60,263 nt of DNA from NCBI GenBank assembly GCA_017635675.1, contig JAGBLA010000213.1, forward strand, positions 1-60,263, given 5' to 3'. The DNA is from Ruminiclostridium sp. Its GTDB lineage: Bacteria > Bacillota > Clostridia > Oscillospirales > Ruminococcaceae. The notes under the pieces are model-generated. The model ran no database searches. It was not told the DNA's origin and worked only from the letters and a program-made list of their open reading frames with translations. Positions 16,632-25,158 of this stretch are shown here, in pieces (position 1 is the stretch's first letter; every line of letters begins with the position of its first letter). The translations under genes and the position numbers were made by a program.

Positions 16632-16985
16632 TCATTTGTTTTTTACACCTACCACACGAACGTTCACTTTGGATACAGCAATACCCGTCATGTTCTGCAC
16701 AGCGGATTTGACATGTTCCTGAACGCTTTTGGCAACATCGTATGCTTTGCTCCCGAGAAGTGTGATTATCGAAATGTCTATCGCGGCGGAGTCTCCGTCA
16801 AGCTTCACTTTTATAGGCGGTACCACCATAGATGTCACCGGCGCACCGGAAACAACAGCGAGTTTGTTCAAAGAATTGAGCGCAACGCCTTCCACCTCAG
16901 CTGCGGCAGCCTCCGCTATGCTGATAAGGACATTAGATGATACTCTGAGCGAGCCTGCGGCGCTGCCTGCGTTATTGTTGTCCAT
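16632..16985 (-). CDS. Asp23/Gls24 family protein (YqhY-like)
   Basis: Cytoplasmic, often membrane-associated protein of the alkaline-shock family. The B. subtilis homologue beside nusB has been linked to control of acetyl-CoA carboxylase; transfer of that role is inference. The 117-residue product has the characteristic SLRVSSNVLISIAEAAAAEVEGV start and the AAIDISIITLLGSKAYDVAKSVQEHVK core with VNVRVVGV at the end. I start at the ATG at 16985, which has GGAGG 7 bases upstream, rather than an in-frame ATG 99 bases earlier. It is the first gene of the 13-gene operon. A paralogue sits at 44927. Confidence 0.9.
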   Translation of the reverse strand: MDNNNAGSAAGSLRVSSNVLISIAEAAAAEVEGVALNSLNKLAVVSGAPVTSMVVPPIKVKLDGDSAAIDISIITLLGSKAYDVAKSVQEHVKSAVQNMTGIAVSKVNVRVVGVKNK

Positions 16986-17055
16986 AAAACTACCTCCGAA
17001 TTTTTGCAGAGTCAAAACATCTCCGGTCATACTGACCCATTTTCCGATTTTCTCT

Positions 17056-17084
17056 ATTATATCACAAAAATTCAAAAAGTACAA
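17056..17084 (-). promoter_or_regulatory. Sigma-A promoter of the asp23-nusB-xse-isp-recN-dut operon
   Basis: On the minus strand TTGTAC (17084-17079), 17 bases, TATAAT (17061-17056), with a TGA extension before the -10. It lies about 71 bases upstream of the asp23-like start and just after spoIIIAH. Confidence 0.75.
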
Positions 17085-17096
17085 CCTTTTTCACAA

Positions 17097-17687
17097 TTAT
17101 TTTATTTCAACAATTGTAATATTTTCGGCAGGCACAGCAATTTCACCTAAAAGAGTGCTCTTGATTTGTGCAGCTTGTGCATTGTCAAGCCCTTCGGTCT
17201 TTACAACAATATTCGCGGACGAATCGGTCAGATAGCAGAGCGCGTCGGCAAATCCCTGGGCTCTCAGCAGGTTCTCAACGCGCGACTCTGTCTCTATGCA
17301 GCTGCTCACCTGACGGACGTCCTCGGATATGACAGCAAGCTCCTCAGCGGTTGAATCACCGCCATAGTAAAAGCTCTGGAGAACTTCGATAGACTCGTCA
17401 CGGCTCTTCTGCTTGTCAAGCCTTGCCTGAGCGAAGTATTCGTCCGACTGTGAAGCTGAGATCGACAGCTCTCCCGCGGAAGTGTCAGCGTCAACGAACA
17501 GCACTTCCCCGTATGTAGATGTTCCCGACTTACCGGTCTCGGCTGCACTCTCTGTTTCAGCCGTCTTTACAGGCTTCGCGGAATACAGATAATTGACGTA
17601 CACTGCCGTTCCGAGCAGTACCGCAAGACCTGCTGCGGCTATCTGCTTTCTTCCGATAATGATGTTAAGTCTTTTCCCGAATTTCAT
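17097..17687 (-). CDS. spoIIIAH: Stage III sporulation protein AH
   Basis: Mother-cell membrane protein that joins forespore SpoIIQ to form the channel ('feeding tube') across the engulfing membranes. The 196-residue product has one membrane segment (about 15-33), a variable linker rich in Ala/Glu/Ser, and the YscJ/FliF-like ring domain at 100-190 (LDKQKSRDESIEVLQSF, EDVRQVSSCIETESRVENLL, ANIVVKTEGLDNAQAAQIKS). Last gene of the spoIIIA run, 44 bases after spoIIIAG. Confidence 0.93.
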   Translation of the reverse strand: MKFGKRLNIIIGRKQIAAAGLAVLLGTAVYVNYLYSAKPVKTAETESAAETGKSGTSTYGEVLFVDADTSAGELSISASQSDEYFAQARLDKQKSRDESIEVLQSFYYGGDSTAEELAVISEDVRQVSSCIETESRVENLLRAQGFADALCYLTDSSANIVVKTEGLDNAQAAQIKSTLLGEIAVPAENITIVEIK

Positions 17688-17731
17688 AATGTTCCTCCGT
17701 TGTTCATGTTATTGATATTGATGAAATTTCA

Positions 17732-18184
17732 TCAGTGACTTCCCGCTACACTTATCCGTGTAGTGCTTATACCGAATACACCGGAAACAGCATCCACCAC
17801 CTTCTCCTTGACATACACGCTCTCACCGCCTCCGCACACCACTATCACGCCGCGCACAGCCGGAGCGCTTACCGATATCAGCATATCCGAATTTTTGCCG
17901 TACTCAGTCCTGCCGGAGGTATCGAGCGTCACCATAACACTTACCTCGCCCACTCCGTCGATATCGGAAAGAATACCTGCAAGCCGCTGTTCAAGCTCAT
18001 GTTCATAGGCGGTAAGCTCCGCCGCTGTGAACGCGGACTTGCCCGAAGGCTTATCGTTCCTGGCGAAAATACCTCCCAACACTGTCATTATTATTAGTGC
18101 AGCGCCGGCAACGATCAGTATCCTTACTGCCTTTTCCGACTTAAACAGCTCCTTTATTTCTCCAAAGCCTATCACAGCTTTCAT
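17732..18184 (-). CDS. spoIIIAG: Stage III sporulation protein AG
   Basis: Mother-cell membrane protein that forms a large ring of the SpoIIIA-SpoIIQ channel. The 150-residue protein is shorter than the roughly 200-residue B. subtilis form. It has one membrane segment (about 20-40) and the conserved GVGEVSVMVTLDTSGRTEY region, then the VRGVIVVCGGGE and VVDAVSGVFGISTTRISVAG segments. It overlaps spoIIIAF by 4 bases, so the two are probably translated together. Confidence 0.92.
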   Translation of the reverse strand: MKAVIGFGEIKELFKSEKAVRILIVAGAALIIMTVLGGIFARNDKPSGKSAFTAAELTAYEHELEQRLAGILSDIDGVGEVSVMVTLDTSGRTEYGKNSDMLISVSAPAVRGVIVVCGGGESVYVKEKVVDAVSGVFGISTTRISVAGSH

Positions 18185-18687
18185 TGTTCTTCCCGTTCCT
18201 TTGCCGTAAACTTCGATCTTGAATCGGTCTCCGCAGTGATCTTTATGCCTGTTCCTACCAGCCGCTGTGCAAGAACAACGGCTCGTTCCGAATATACAGC
18301 ATAATCCCCTTTCCCGAATACAAGCTTTATTTCACTAATAGATATGCTTCCTTTGTCCGAAATATTAACATCTATGTAAATATTTTCCGGTGTTATGCCT
18401 TCCGCTGCAAGTTTTTCGCTTATTGCCCGCCTTAGTTCATTTGCAGTTTCATCTGCTGTCATTTTAGTGAACTGAACACTGTAATCGTTGTATGAAGTAT
18501 CTGCGTTCATTATATCGGAAAGGTCAAACAAAGCCACGGCTCCGTCAACAGCACCTATAACAGAAACAGTGAAAAAACACGCGGTGAGCAGCTTTATCTG
18601 CGCGCCGAATTTGTCCGTAGGCGCCAAAGTCTTATATACCGCGGTCAGTATTGCTGTCACGCAGACAGACAACAGAACTTCCTTCAT
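18181..18687 (-). CDS. spoIIIAF: Stage III sporulation protein AF
   Basis: Membrane component of the SpoIIIA complex with two N-terminal membrane segments (about 5-20 and 32-52) and a soluble ring-building-like C-terminal domain (about 85-160, YIDVNISDKGSISISEIKLVF). 168 residues, in the family range. The sequence is weakly conserved and the call leans on its position between AE and AG. Confidence 0.88.
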   Translation of the reverse strand: MKEVLLSVCVTAILTAVYKTLAPTDKFGAQIKLLTACFFTVSVIGAVDGAVALFDLSDIMNADTSYNDYSVQFTKMTADETANELRRAISEKLAAEGITPENIYIDVNISDKGSISISEIKLVFGKGDYAVYSERAVVLAQRLVGTGIKITAETDSRSKFTAKEREEQ

Positions 18688-18699
18688 ATTTTCACCTCT

Positions 18700-19788
18700 T
18701 TATGAACAGCAGAACAACAGCAGTATTGCCGATGAAACCGTCACGAACGTGAACATACAGGCAAGTGACGCTATTATAACCGACATCACATTTTCACCCG
18801 AGCGCAGTATTCTGCCGGTGCTGTCACATCCGAACAGGTCGCTCACCACGCCCGCAAGAAACAGGAAAAGCTTATATGCCGCTGCGGTAATAACAGGCGG
18901 CAGCAGCATACATACTCCTGCCGCAATACCAAATCCGCCTATACCGGATTTCAGAACCTCAATGCTGCCCGAAACCGTTGAAAGAGCGTCCGATACTGCG
19001 CCGCCGACTATCGGAACGCTTGAGGACACCGCAAATTTCAGCGTTTTCATTGCCGCATTGTCTGCCGATGCGGTTATCATGCTTTGTATGGACAGGATGC
19101 CGAGAAACAGGGTCATTATAAGCCCGAGTCCCCACACGACAAGCTTTTTTACACCCTCGCAAAGCCTGTCCAGCTTAAGATCGGGATCCAGACCGCAAGC
19201 TGCCGTTATCCCGACTATACAGCTCGCAAGCGGTATGACCACAGAAGATATAAGTCTTGAGAGCACTTGTATGGCAATTATCGCCGCAGAACTGTACACC
19301 GCAGCCGACGCGGTATGGCCTCCGGCTGCCGCAACTCCCGCAAGAACAGGGATATACGTCAGCATAAAGTCCGACACGGCGGTGAACGAGGTCTCCGAAA
19401 CGGCTAATATCTCGCTCAGATACAGCGATATTACCACCGCAGAGGCTGCCGATACCACAAGTCTGTAAACTCCTGCTGAGGTACCTCCCGCAGTCTCACT
19501 AACAGATGAAAGCAAAGCCGAAAGCATTACCACAGCCATTACAGCCGCAAACATCTTCATTGGTTTGTCAATATCGGCAGTGACGATCTCCGCGAGCTTT
19601 CCGAATATGTCGCTTACCCCAAGCTTTTCCGCGCCGCCTGTCGGGGTTATTCCGCTGTCATCGAGCATTTCACGCGCATCTTCCGGCAGTGCGTCATAAA
19701 GCACGTCCGTGTCTATCTGAGCATAACACGTACAGCACATGAACAAAACGGACAATAACACCGTTATAAGCGTACCAAGCCTTTTCAC
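18700..19788 (-). CDS. spoIIIAE: Stage III sporulation protein AE
   Basis: Polytopic membrane protein of the SpoIIIA complex with similarity to transporters. The 362-residue product starts with a signal-like segment (about 5-23, ending CYAQ), has an acidic periplasm-like stretch (PEDAREMLDDSGI), then about seven membrane segments with the recognisable FTAVSDFMLTYIPVLAGVAAAGG and SSSVPIVGGAVSDALSTV segments. It overlaps spoIIIAD by 4 bases and is followed by spoIIIAF after 12. Confidence 0.94.
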   Translation of the reverse strand: MKRLGTLITVLLSVLFMCCTCYAQIDTDVLYDALPEDAREMLDDSGITPTGGAEKLGVSDIFGKLAEIVTADIDKPMKMFAAVMAVVMLSALLSSVSETAGGTSAGVYRLVVSAASAVVISLYLSEILAVSETSFTAVSDFMLTYIPVLAGVAAAGGHTASAAVYSSAAIIAIQVLSRLISSVVIPLASCIVGITAACGLDPDLKLDRLCEGVKKLVVWGLGLIMTLFLGILSIQSMITASADNAAMKTLKFAVSSSVPIVGGAVSDALSTVSGSIEVLKSGIGGFGIAAGVCMLLPPVITAAAYKLFLFLAGVVSDLFGCDSTGRILRSGENVMSVIIASLACMFTFVTVSSAILLLFCCS

Positions 19789-20171
19789 AGTATCAGGCTC
19801 CTGACTATATCAAGTATAGTTCTGAAAAGCGGTACGGCTATCAGAAGCACCGCCGCCTTTCCGGCGAACTCGACCTTTGCGGCTATGGCACCCTCGCCGC
19901 TGTCACGGCAGCACTCCGAGGCGAGCCGTGTCACGATACATACCGCAAGCGCTTTCATCAGTATCATTATGTACTCCGACCCGGTGCCTGTCTCCTCCGA
20001 AAGCTCGTCCACAAGCTCGATCAGCGGAGATATTGATGTCACCACAGCCAGTATTATCATTATCGAGGCGGCAAGCGAGACAAATAACCCGAATTCACCG
20101 CCGAAACGCCGGAGAAGTGCCGCGGCTGCCGCCGCTGTTAGCCCTGCACCGACAATTGCAGTAATATTCAT
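19785..20171 (-). CDS. spoIIIAD: Stage III sporulation protein AD
   Basis: Small polytopic membrane protein of the SpoIIIA complex. 128 residues with about four membrane segments and the conserved ISPLIELVDELSEETG and YIMILMKALAVCIVTRLASECCRDSGE segments, then a C-terminal AGKAAVLLIAVPLFRTILDIV. It resembles SpoIIIAC, from which it may derive by duplication. Confidence 0.92.
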   Translation of the reverse strand: MNITAIVGAGLTAAAAAALLRRFGGEFGLFVSLAASIMIILAVVTSISPLIELVDELSEETGTGSEYIMILMKALAVCIVTRLASECCRDSGEGAIAAKVEFAGKAAVLLIAVPLFRTILDIVRSLIL

Positions 20172-20175
20172 ATTT

Positions 20176-20370
20176 TTAAAGTCCGAATACAGTCCTTATT
20201 GTTTCAAACAACGTTCCTATTTCACCGACGAGCATCATGAGCACAACTACCAGACCGGCTATGGTAGTCATCATCGCCTGCTCGTCCTTGCCGGATTTTT
20301 TCAGCAGTATATCCAGTACGGCTACGATTATTCCTATGCCCGCTATCCTGAATATCAGTTCTATGTCCAT
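20176..20370 (-). CDS. spoIIIAC: Stage III sporulation protein AC
   Basis: A 64-residue membrane protein of the SpoIIIA complex with two membrane segments (IELIFRIAGIGIIVAVLDILL and MTTIAGLVVVLMMLVGEIG). The short KKSGKDEQAMM link between them is typical. It lies 4 bases before spoIIIAD and 17 bases after spoIIIAB. Confidence 0.92.
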   Translation of the reverse strand: MDIELIFRIAGIGIIVAVLDILLKKSGKDEQAMMTTIAGLVVVLMMLVGEIGTLFETIRTVFGL

Positions 20371-20387
20371 TCAGACTCACCTGCCCC

Positions 20388-20888
20388 TCAGATGATGACC
20401 ATCCCCGCACCGATACCGCACAGCGTCCATACCCGAAGTATAGCTCCCGCGCGTCTCGCGCAGTCCGCCTCAGCTTCGGTCAGTGAACGCGACAGCATCT
20501 CCTCCGCCTGTGACAGCATCGAAAGCTGACCGTCCGTATCACTTTCCCCGAGCCTTCCACCGACATCATATAGTATCTCGCGGTCATTTTCATTCAAAAA
20601 CGAAGCTGTTTCAACAGCTCTTGTCCATGCGTCCTGAACAGTCATGCCATGCTCTGTTCCCTCGCATACTTTCCCGAGAAAAGCAAGATCTCTGTATGAG
20701 CATTTCTCCGACAGTTCCCGCATAAGCTCCGGCAGCGGTACGGCGCTGTATCGTATCTCCGATGACACCTCACCTATAAGTGAAAGCATCATACGAAGCT
20801 GCTTACACCGCTGCTTAAGCGCCGACGAGTACACGACTCCTGCCGCGGTACAGATCATTGCTGCGCCCACAGCCGCTAATATCCTCAA
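20388..20888 (-). CDS. spoIIIAB: Stage III sporulation protein AB
   Basis: Membrane-anchored protein of the SpoIIIA cluster, 166 residues, with an N-terminal membrane segment (about 3-20), a helical middle (RCKQLRMMLSLIGEVSSEIRYSAVPLPE), the ILYDVGGRLGESDTDGQ segment and a C-terminal membrane segment (about 146-165). The helical part is similar to GspF/SpoIIIAB-type domains of secretion systems. Its start lies 74 bases inside the 3' end of spoIIIAA. Confidence 0.9.
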   Translation of the reverse strand: MRILAAVGAAMICTAAGVVYSSALKQRCKQLRMMLSLIGEVSSEIRYSAVPLPELMRELSEKCSYRDLAFLGKVCEGTEHGMTVQDAWTRAVETASFLNENDREILYDVGGRLGESDTDGQLSMLSQAEEMLSRSLTEAEADCARRAGAILRVWTLCGIGAGMVII

Positions 20889-21771
20889 TCCCGTTCACTC
20901 TCCATAATCCCGATATATTTCCGAGCCTGTCTCCTCCTGCGAGAAGCGCGCAGTAATTCACTGCTCCCATGGTTATAAGCTCGCGTACAGCAGTATTTCG
21001 CGCGGCTTCTTCCATACTTCCGCAATGCGCGGATAGTATCAGCTTAACTCCGCGGTTGGCACAGTCAGCAAGCTCCGTATATTCGGCGCCGACCTCGTCA
21101 CATATTATATATTCCGGTGACAGAAGCCTCACCGCACGCATTATCCCCTCCGCTTTCGGGAACATATCAAGCACATCGCAGTTCAGCCCGATGTCATTCT
21201 GCGGGACCCCGTGATAAACTGCCGCTATCTCGCCGTTTTCATCTATGACACAGGTTCTTGCGAAAGCCGAAAGGAGCCGCGTGTAGTCCCGCAGCATAGT
21301 CGTCTTTGCGCTCATCGGAGGACCGAGAAGGATAAGTCCTTTAAGATCATTCTCAAACACGGTCATACTCATAAGCTTCTCGGCTATTCCCTTGTGCTCC
21401 GCGGCTATACGCAGATCAATTGAAGAGATGTCTCTTATTGTCGTTATCTCGCCGCCCTTCATGACCGCAGTACCCGCAAAGCCTGCTCTGTGACCGCCGC
21501 GAAGCGTTATCCGCCCGTCAGCGAGCTCCCGTTCCGCGCTGTACAGCGAATAGTCGCAGAAATGCTTTATGCAGCTTCGCAGGTCTTCTGCGGCGGCTAT
21601 CCTGTCACGGCATATATATCGCTCCTTCGGGGACTCCACGATAACAGGTCTCCCCGTCCTGAGCCTTATCTCACAGGCAGTTTCCGCCGTTCTTGACGGG
21701 ACGCATCTTAAAGCTCCCTCAAACGGCGGAAGCATAGCCGCTGCTTCATAAAACCTGTCTTTAGCTTCCAT
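20815..21771 (-). CDS. spoIIIAA: Stage III sporulation protein AA (secretion-type ATPase)
   Basis: Cytoplasmic ATPase of the mother-cell SpoIIIA complex, related to type II/IV secretion ATPases. The product is 318 residues from the ATG at 21771, close to the B. subtilis length. Visible are the RLRTGRPVIVES segment, the GLILLGPPMSAKTTMLRD P-loop (about 146-163), VIDENGEIAA, EYIICDEVG (Walker B) and LILSAHCGS. The P-loop has Ala where GK[ST] expects Gly. A TTG at 21816 is an alternative start; I prefer 21771 with AAGGACGG upstream. The last 24 codons overlap spoIIIAB in another frame, and they end the normal IAA fold (NISGLWRVNGIED). Confidence 0.93.
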   Translation of the reverse strand: MEAKDRFYEAAAMLPPFEGALRCVPSRTAETACEIRLRTGRPVIVESPKERYICRDRIAAAEDLRSCIKHFCDYSLYSAERELADGRITLRGGHRAGFAGTAVMKGGEITTIRDISSIDLRIAAEHKGIAEKLMSMTVFENDLKGLILLGPPMSAKTTMLRDYTRLLSAFARTCVIDENGEIAAVYHGVPQNDIGLNCDVLDMFPKAEGIMRAVRLLSPEYIICDEVGAEYTELADCANRGVKLILSAHCGSMEEAARNTAVRELITMGAVNYCALLAGGDRLGNISGLWRVNGIEDISGCGRSNDLYRGRSRVLVGA

Positions 21772-21849
21772 ATCCTTTACCGTCCTTTTCTTGTTATGGT
21801 TTATTTTATGCTTCAAAGGACAAGGTTAGAACCTACGGACATAATAAAA

Positions 21850-21892
21850 CGCCTGTACGTATCGGGAAATATCTTTCCGCTGCGTACAGGCG
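21850..21892 (-). terminator. Intrinsic terminator after the GGDEF/EAL gene
   Basis: CGCCTGTACG (21850-21859) and CGTACAGGCG (21883-21892) form a perfect 10-bp stem; the loop contains a further TTTCC/GGGAAA pairing. On the minus strand the stem is followed by TTTTATTATG. It separates the c-di-GMP gene from spoIIIAA downstream. Confidence 0.85.
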
Positions 21893-21908
21893 TGAACTAT
21901 TCTGTTTG

Positions 21909-24900
21909 TCAGGCTTTTATGCCATGTTCGAGCATATCTTCAAAATCTGCCATGGGAACCGGTTTCGCATAGAAGAAACCCTGTGCCATATCACATTTGC
22001 TGTGTTTGAGGAAATCCACCTGCTCCTCGGTCTCTATTCCCTCGCAGATAATGTCGATATTCATTTTATCCGCCATATCTATGACGCTTGAAAGCATTAT
22101 GCTTTCCTTTTCCTGCATGTGCTCGCCGGAGAAGAAACCCTTGTCTATCTTCAGCACATCGACCGGCATACGTTTGAGCAGCGACAGCGACGAATAGCCC
22201 GAGCCGAAATCGTCGATAGATACCTTGAACCCCTTTTCACGCATAAGCGCAAGCGTTCTTATCGCGTCCTCCTCATTTGCTATGAACACGCTCTCGGTAA
22301 GCTCAAGCTCTATAAGCGCCGGGTCAATGCGATAGCGGTGTACTATCTCCACAAGATGCGGGATAAAGTCGTTTTTGAGCATATGTATCCTCGAAACATT
22401 AACTGATATCGGAACAACATCCATACCGGAATCTATGCGGCGGCGAAGATACTTGCAAACCTCCTCGTAAACGAAGAAGTCTATCTTTACGATGTAGCCG
22501 TTCTTTTCGAGGAACGGAACAAAGCTGTCGGGAGTGACTACCGCGCCGTTTGGCTTTATCCAGCGGACGAGCGCTTCGGCACCCACTATCTTGTTCTGAG
22601 AAACTGATACCTTAGGCTGGAAGAACACCTTGAACTCGCTGTTTTTCAGAGCTCTCATTGCGTCGCCCGCTATTTCTATGGTGCGGTTGAGCTCCTCGCG
22701 CATTTCTGCTTTATATACGCTGCAAATTGCTATACTATGGGATTTGGAGAATTTCAGAGCAAGGTTTGCGTTATCGAACGACTGGTCAAAGCTGAATGCG
22801 GCAGTCATGTCGGGGATATATGCGCTGGACATTATCCCGAAGCTCGTATTCCCTCCCACAAGCAGCTCGTTTGACGAGAAACGGCGGGTGAAGTTCTCAA
22901 AATCCGTTACTATCTTGTCATCATACTCTGCAAGCACGCAGAATCTGTCAGCCTCTACCCTGCACACAAATCTCACCTTGTCAGAGAAATACGACAGAGC
23001 GGAAGCAAAGCTTTTCAGAAGCTCATTTCCCTCGTTATAGCCATATCGGCTGTTGACATAGCTGAAATTCGAGAAATCCGCCATAAGGAACACAAACTTG
23101 TCGTTCTCAAAAGCGTTTTCCATGTACTTCACAACATGAGACTTGAAATTGCGGAAATTCATAAGTCCCGTAAGGACATCATATCCCGCGGCATAGTCGG
23201 ATTTGTCGCGAGCCTTTTCAGACTCACGCAGCTTTATAAGATATGAGAAAATAGTACGGGTAAGCTCTTTTAATACCTTGGCTTCGTCTATCGAGCAGCG
23301 GTATGACCCTGCGGGATCCTGGAAGCTCACCATTCCCACGAGTCTGCCGCCGCGGAAGAAACCGCATACAGTGCAGGAGCCGATATGATTTGACGCGAGA
23401 TAAGCCGTATATGCATTGTCTTTAAGCGCCGACTCTGTATCGGGATATACGCTGAGCAGGAAGTTTTTGTCAAAATGACTGCAGAATTCGTTAAGCTCTT
23501 TATTTGAGAAACGGATCGAGTCGGTGCGGGCCGCGTCGGCACTTTTTGAACGCCATATATATGTATCACGGAAGGTGCGCCCATCCGGACCGCATTCGGA
23601 AACTACGATACGACCGAAACGGAAATGCTTTCCTGTTTTCTCAATTATTGATTTGACAGCGGAATCCATATCTATCCCGGCTTCTGCCATGTCAAACGCG
23701 CTCGAAAGAATATCTCCGCCAAAACCCGAGGTATTGCTGAAGAAATCCATACCTTTCTGGTATCGTTCCACACGGGTCACAGGCTTATCATCATCAGAGG
23801 GCAGCGCTGTATCCTCGCCGGTATAGAATGTATAGCAGCTCTTTCCTGCGCGTTTTGACTTGTACAGCGCTGTATCCGCCTTTTTATACAACTCGTCAAA
23901 GGTATCTCCGTCCTTAGGGAACAATGCGATACCGAGACTTCCCGATATCTTGACACCGTCGTCGGTATCTTCATCGGAATAGATAAGACTGAATATCTTG
24001 CAGATATCAGCCGCCTTTGATTCTATATGGGATTTATGGTTCATTCCGCGGAGGAATACAATGAACTCGTCTCCTCCGATACGTCCGATAACATCATTCG
24101 CACGGAAAAGATCCTGCATCTCCTGTGCAATATCGGTAAGAACGCTGTCACCGAAGAGATGTCCGAGAGTATCGTTGACATTCTTGAAATTATCGACATC
24201 TACTATTATAAACGCATCATAGGTATCACGGCTGTCGGTACGAAGAAAGTTCTGTATCAGCTGTTTTGTCGCGGATTTATTGTAGAGCTTGGTGAGCGGA
24301 TCGCGCTCTGCCTTGTCTATAAGTCGCTGATTGGCTATTTTAATGGTACTTATGTCTTCTATTTTTCCCACTGCTCCGCGGTGCTCGCTGTCTGCTGAGC
24401 CGCGGTCGGTCTTGATAGTAAACCTGTACCACCTGTAATCCGGGTCAGAGGGGAGCTTCATGCGCATTTCAAATACGCCGCTGTCAACGCCTGTCTTCAG
24501 ATTATTGCAGATAAGACCGTAGTTTTCTTCATCTTCCTCACATAAATAGCCGCTTGCATTGAAGTAATTCTCGAAATCATCGACAGTCAGACAATTCACA
24601 AACGAGCCGCCTATGTTCTTATAAACCATCAGCAGATCACGGATCTTATCATATCTGAAAATGTAATCTGCGGATATGGCAAGCACCGAGAACATCATGT
24701 CGATCATCTCAGAGCTTTCCTTCGCTGCACCGTCCATTTGTGACACATCATGGAGAAGAACGCTGTAACGCTTTTCCCTGCCTATGATCTCCACACTTAT
24801 CTCAGCGTACAGAGAAAGATGTTTTCCGTCTATCCTTCCTGTCTCAATATCTATGCCGAAAACGCTGCAGTTCTTTGAAAGAGCCTCTACTTTTCCGATA

Positions 24901-25115
24901 AGCGCGGAGGCATACTCTCTTCCAAGCACTCTGAAACCATACTCATTGGGCTCAATTTCAAGGTACTTCTTCTTCTCACAGCCAAGTACAGTGAAAAATT
25001 TTTCATTTGCCCATGCCATTTTTACTGTATTTCCGTCATAAGAGAAAACTACAGCAGCACATGGTATCTCGCCGAATAATGTACCCTTTTCCGAGATCTC
25101 CCCGATTATTTCCAT
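21909..25115 (-). CDS. PAS-GGDEF-GGDEF'-EAL cyclic di-GMP turnover protein
   Basis: A 1068-residue cytoplasmic sensor-enzyme predicted both to make and to break c-di-GMP. Order: a PAS domain (about 10-125), a second PAS-like domain (about 140-265), an intact GGDEF cyclase domain with GGDEF near 347-351 preceded five residues earlier by the product-inhibition motif RAND, a GAF-like region (about 440-620), a degenerate GGDEF domain where the signature reads VEADRF near 720, and an EAL domain (EALVRW near 845, with NVSRIH, ELELTES, IDDFGSGYSSL, KIDKGF and EGIETEEQ retained). All EAL catalytic residues I can identify are present. No membrane segments are visible. The second GGDEF may serve as a GTP-binding switch, as in other degenerate domains; that is inference. 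Confidence 0.93.
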   Translation of the reverse strand: MEIIGEISEKGTLFGEIPCAAVVFSYDGNTVKMAWANEKFFTVLGCEKKKYLEIEPNEYGFRVLGREYASALIGKVEALSKNCSVFGIDIETGRIDGKHLSLYAEISVEIIGREKRYSVLLHDVSQMDGAAKESSEMIDMMFSVLAISADYIFRYDKIRDLLMVYKNIGGSFVNCLTVDDFENYFNASGYLCEEDEENYGLICNNLKTGVDSGVFEMRMKLPSDPDYRWYRFTIKTDRGSADSEHRGAVGKIEDISTIKIANQRLIDKAERDPLTKLYNKSATKQLIQNFLRTDSRDTYDAFIIVDVDNFKNVNDTLGHLFGDSVLTDIAQEMQDLFRANDVIGRIGGDEFIVFLRGMNHKSHIESKAADICKIFSLIYSDEDTDDGVKISGSLGIALFPKDGDTFDELYKKADTALYKSKRAGKSCYTFYTGEDTALPSDDDKPVTRVERYQKGMDFFSNTSGFGGDILSSAFDMAEAGIDMDSAVKSIIEKTGKHFRFGRIVVSECGPDGRTFRDTYIWRSKSADAARTDSIRFSNKELNEFCSHFDKNFLLSVYPDTESALKDNAYTAYLASNHIGSCTVCGFFRGGRLVGMVSFQDPAGSYRCSIDEAKVLKELTRTIFSYLIKLRESEKARDKSDYAAGYDVLTGLMNFRNFKSHVVKYMENAFENDKFVFLMADFSNFSYVNSRYGYNEGNELLKSFASALSYFSDKVRFVCRVEADRFCVLAEYDDKIVTDFENFTRRFSSNELLVGGNTSFGIMSSAYIPDMTAAFSFDQSFDNANLALKFSKSHSIAICSVYKAEMREELNRTIEIAGDAMRALKNSEFKVFFQPKVSVSQNKIVGAEALVRWIKPNGAVVTPDSFVPFLEKNGYIVKIDFFVYEEVCKYLRRRIDSGMDVVPISVNVSRIHMLKNDFIPHLVEIVHRYRIDPALIELELTESVFIANEEDAIRTLALMREKGFKVSIDDFGSGYSSLSLLKRMPVDVLKIDKGFFSGEHMQEKESIMLSSVIDMADKMNIDIICEGIETEEQVDFLKHSKCDMAQGFFYAKPVPMADFEDMLEHGIKA

Positions 25116-25158
25116 GTCAAAATCCCTGCCTTAATCTGTAGATTAATTATAAGTGTGA

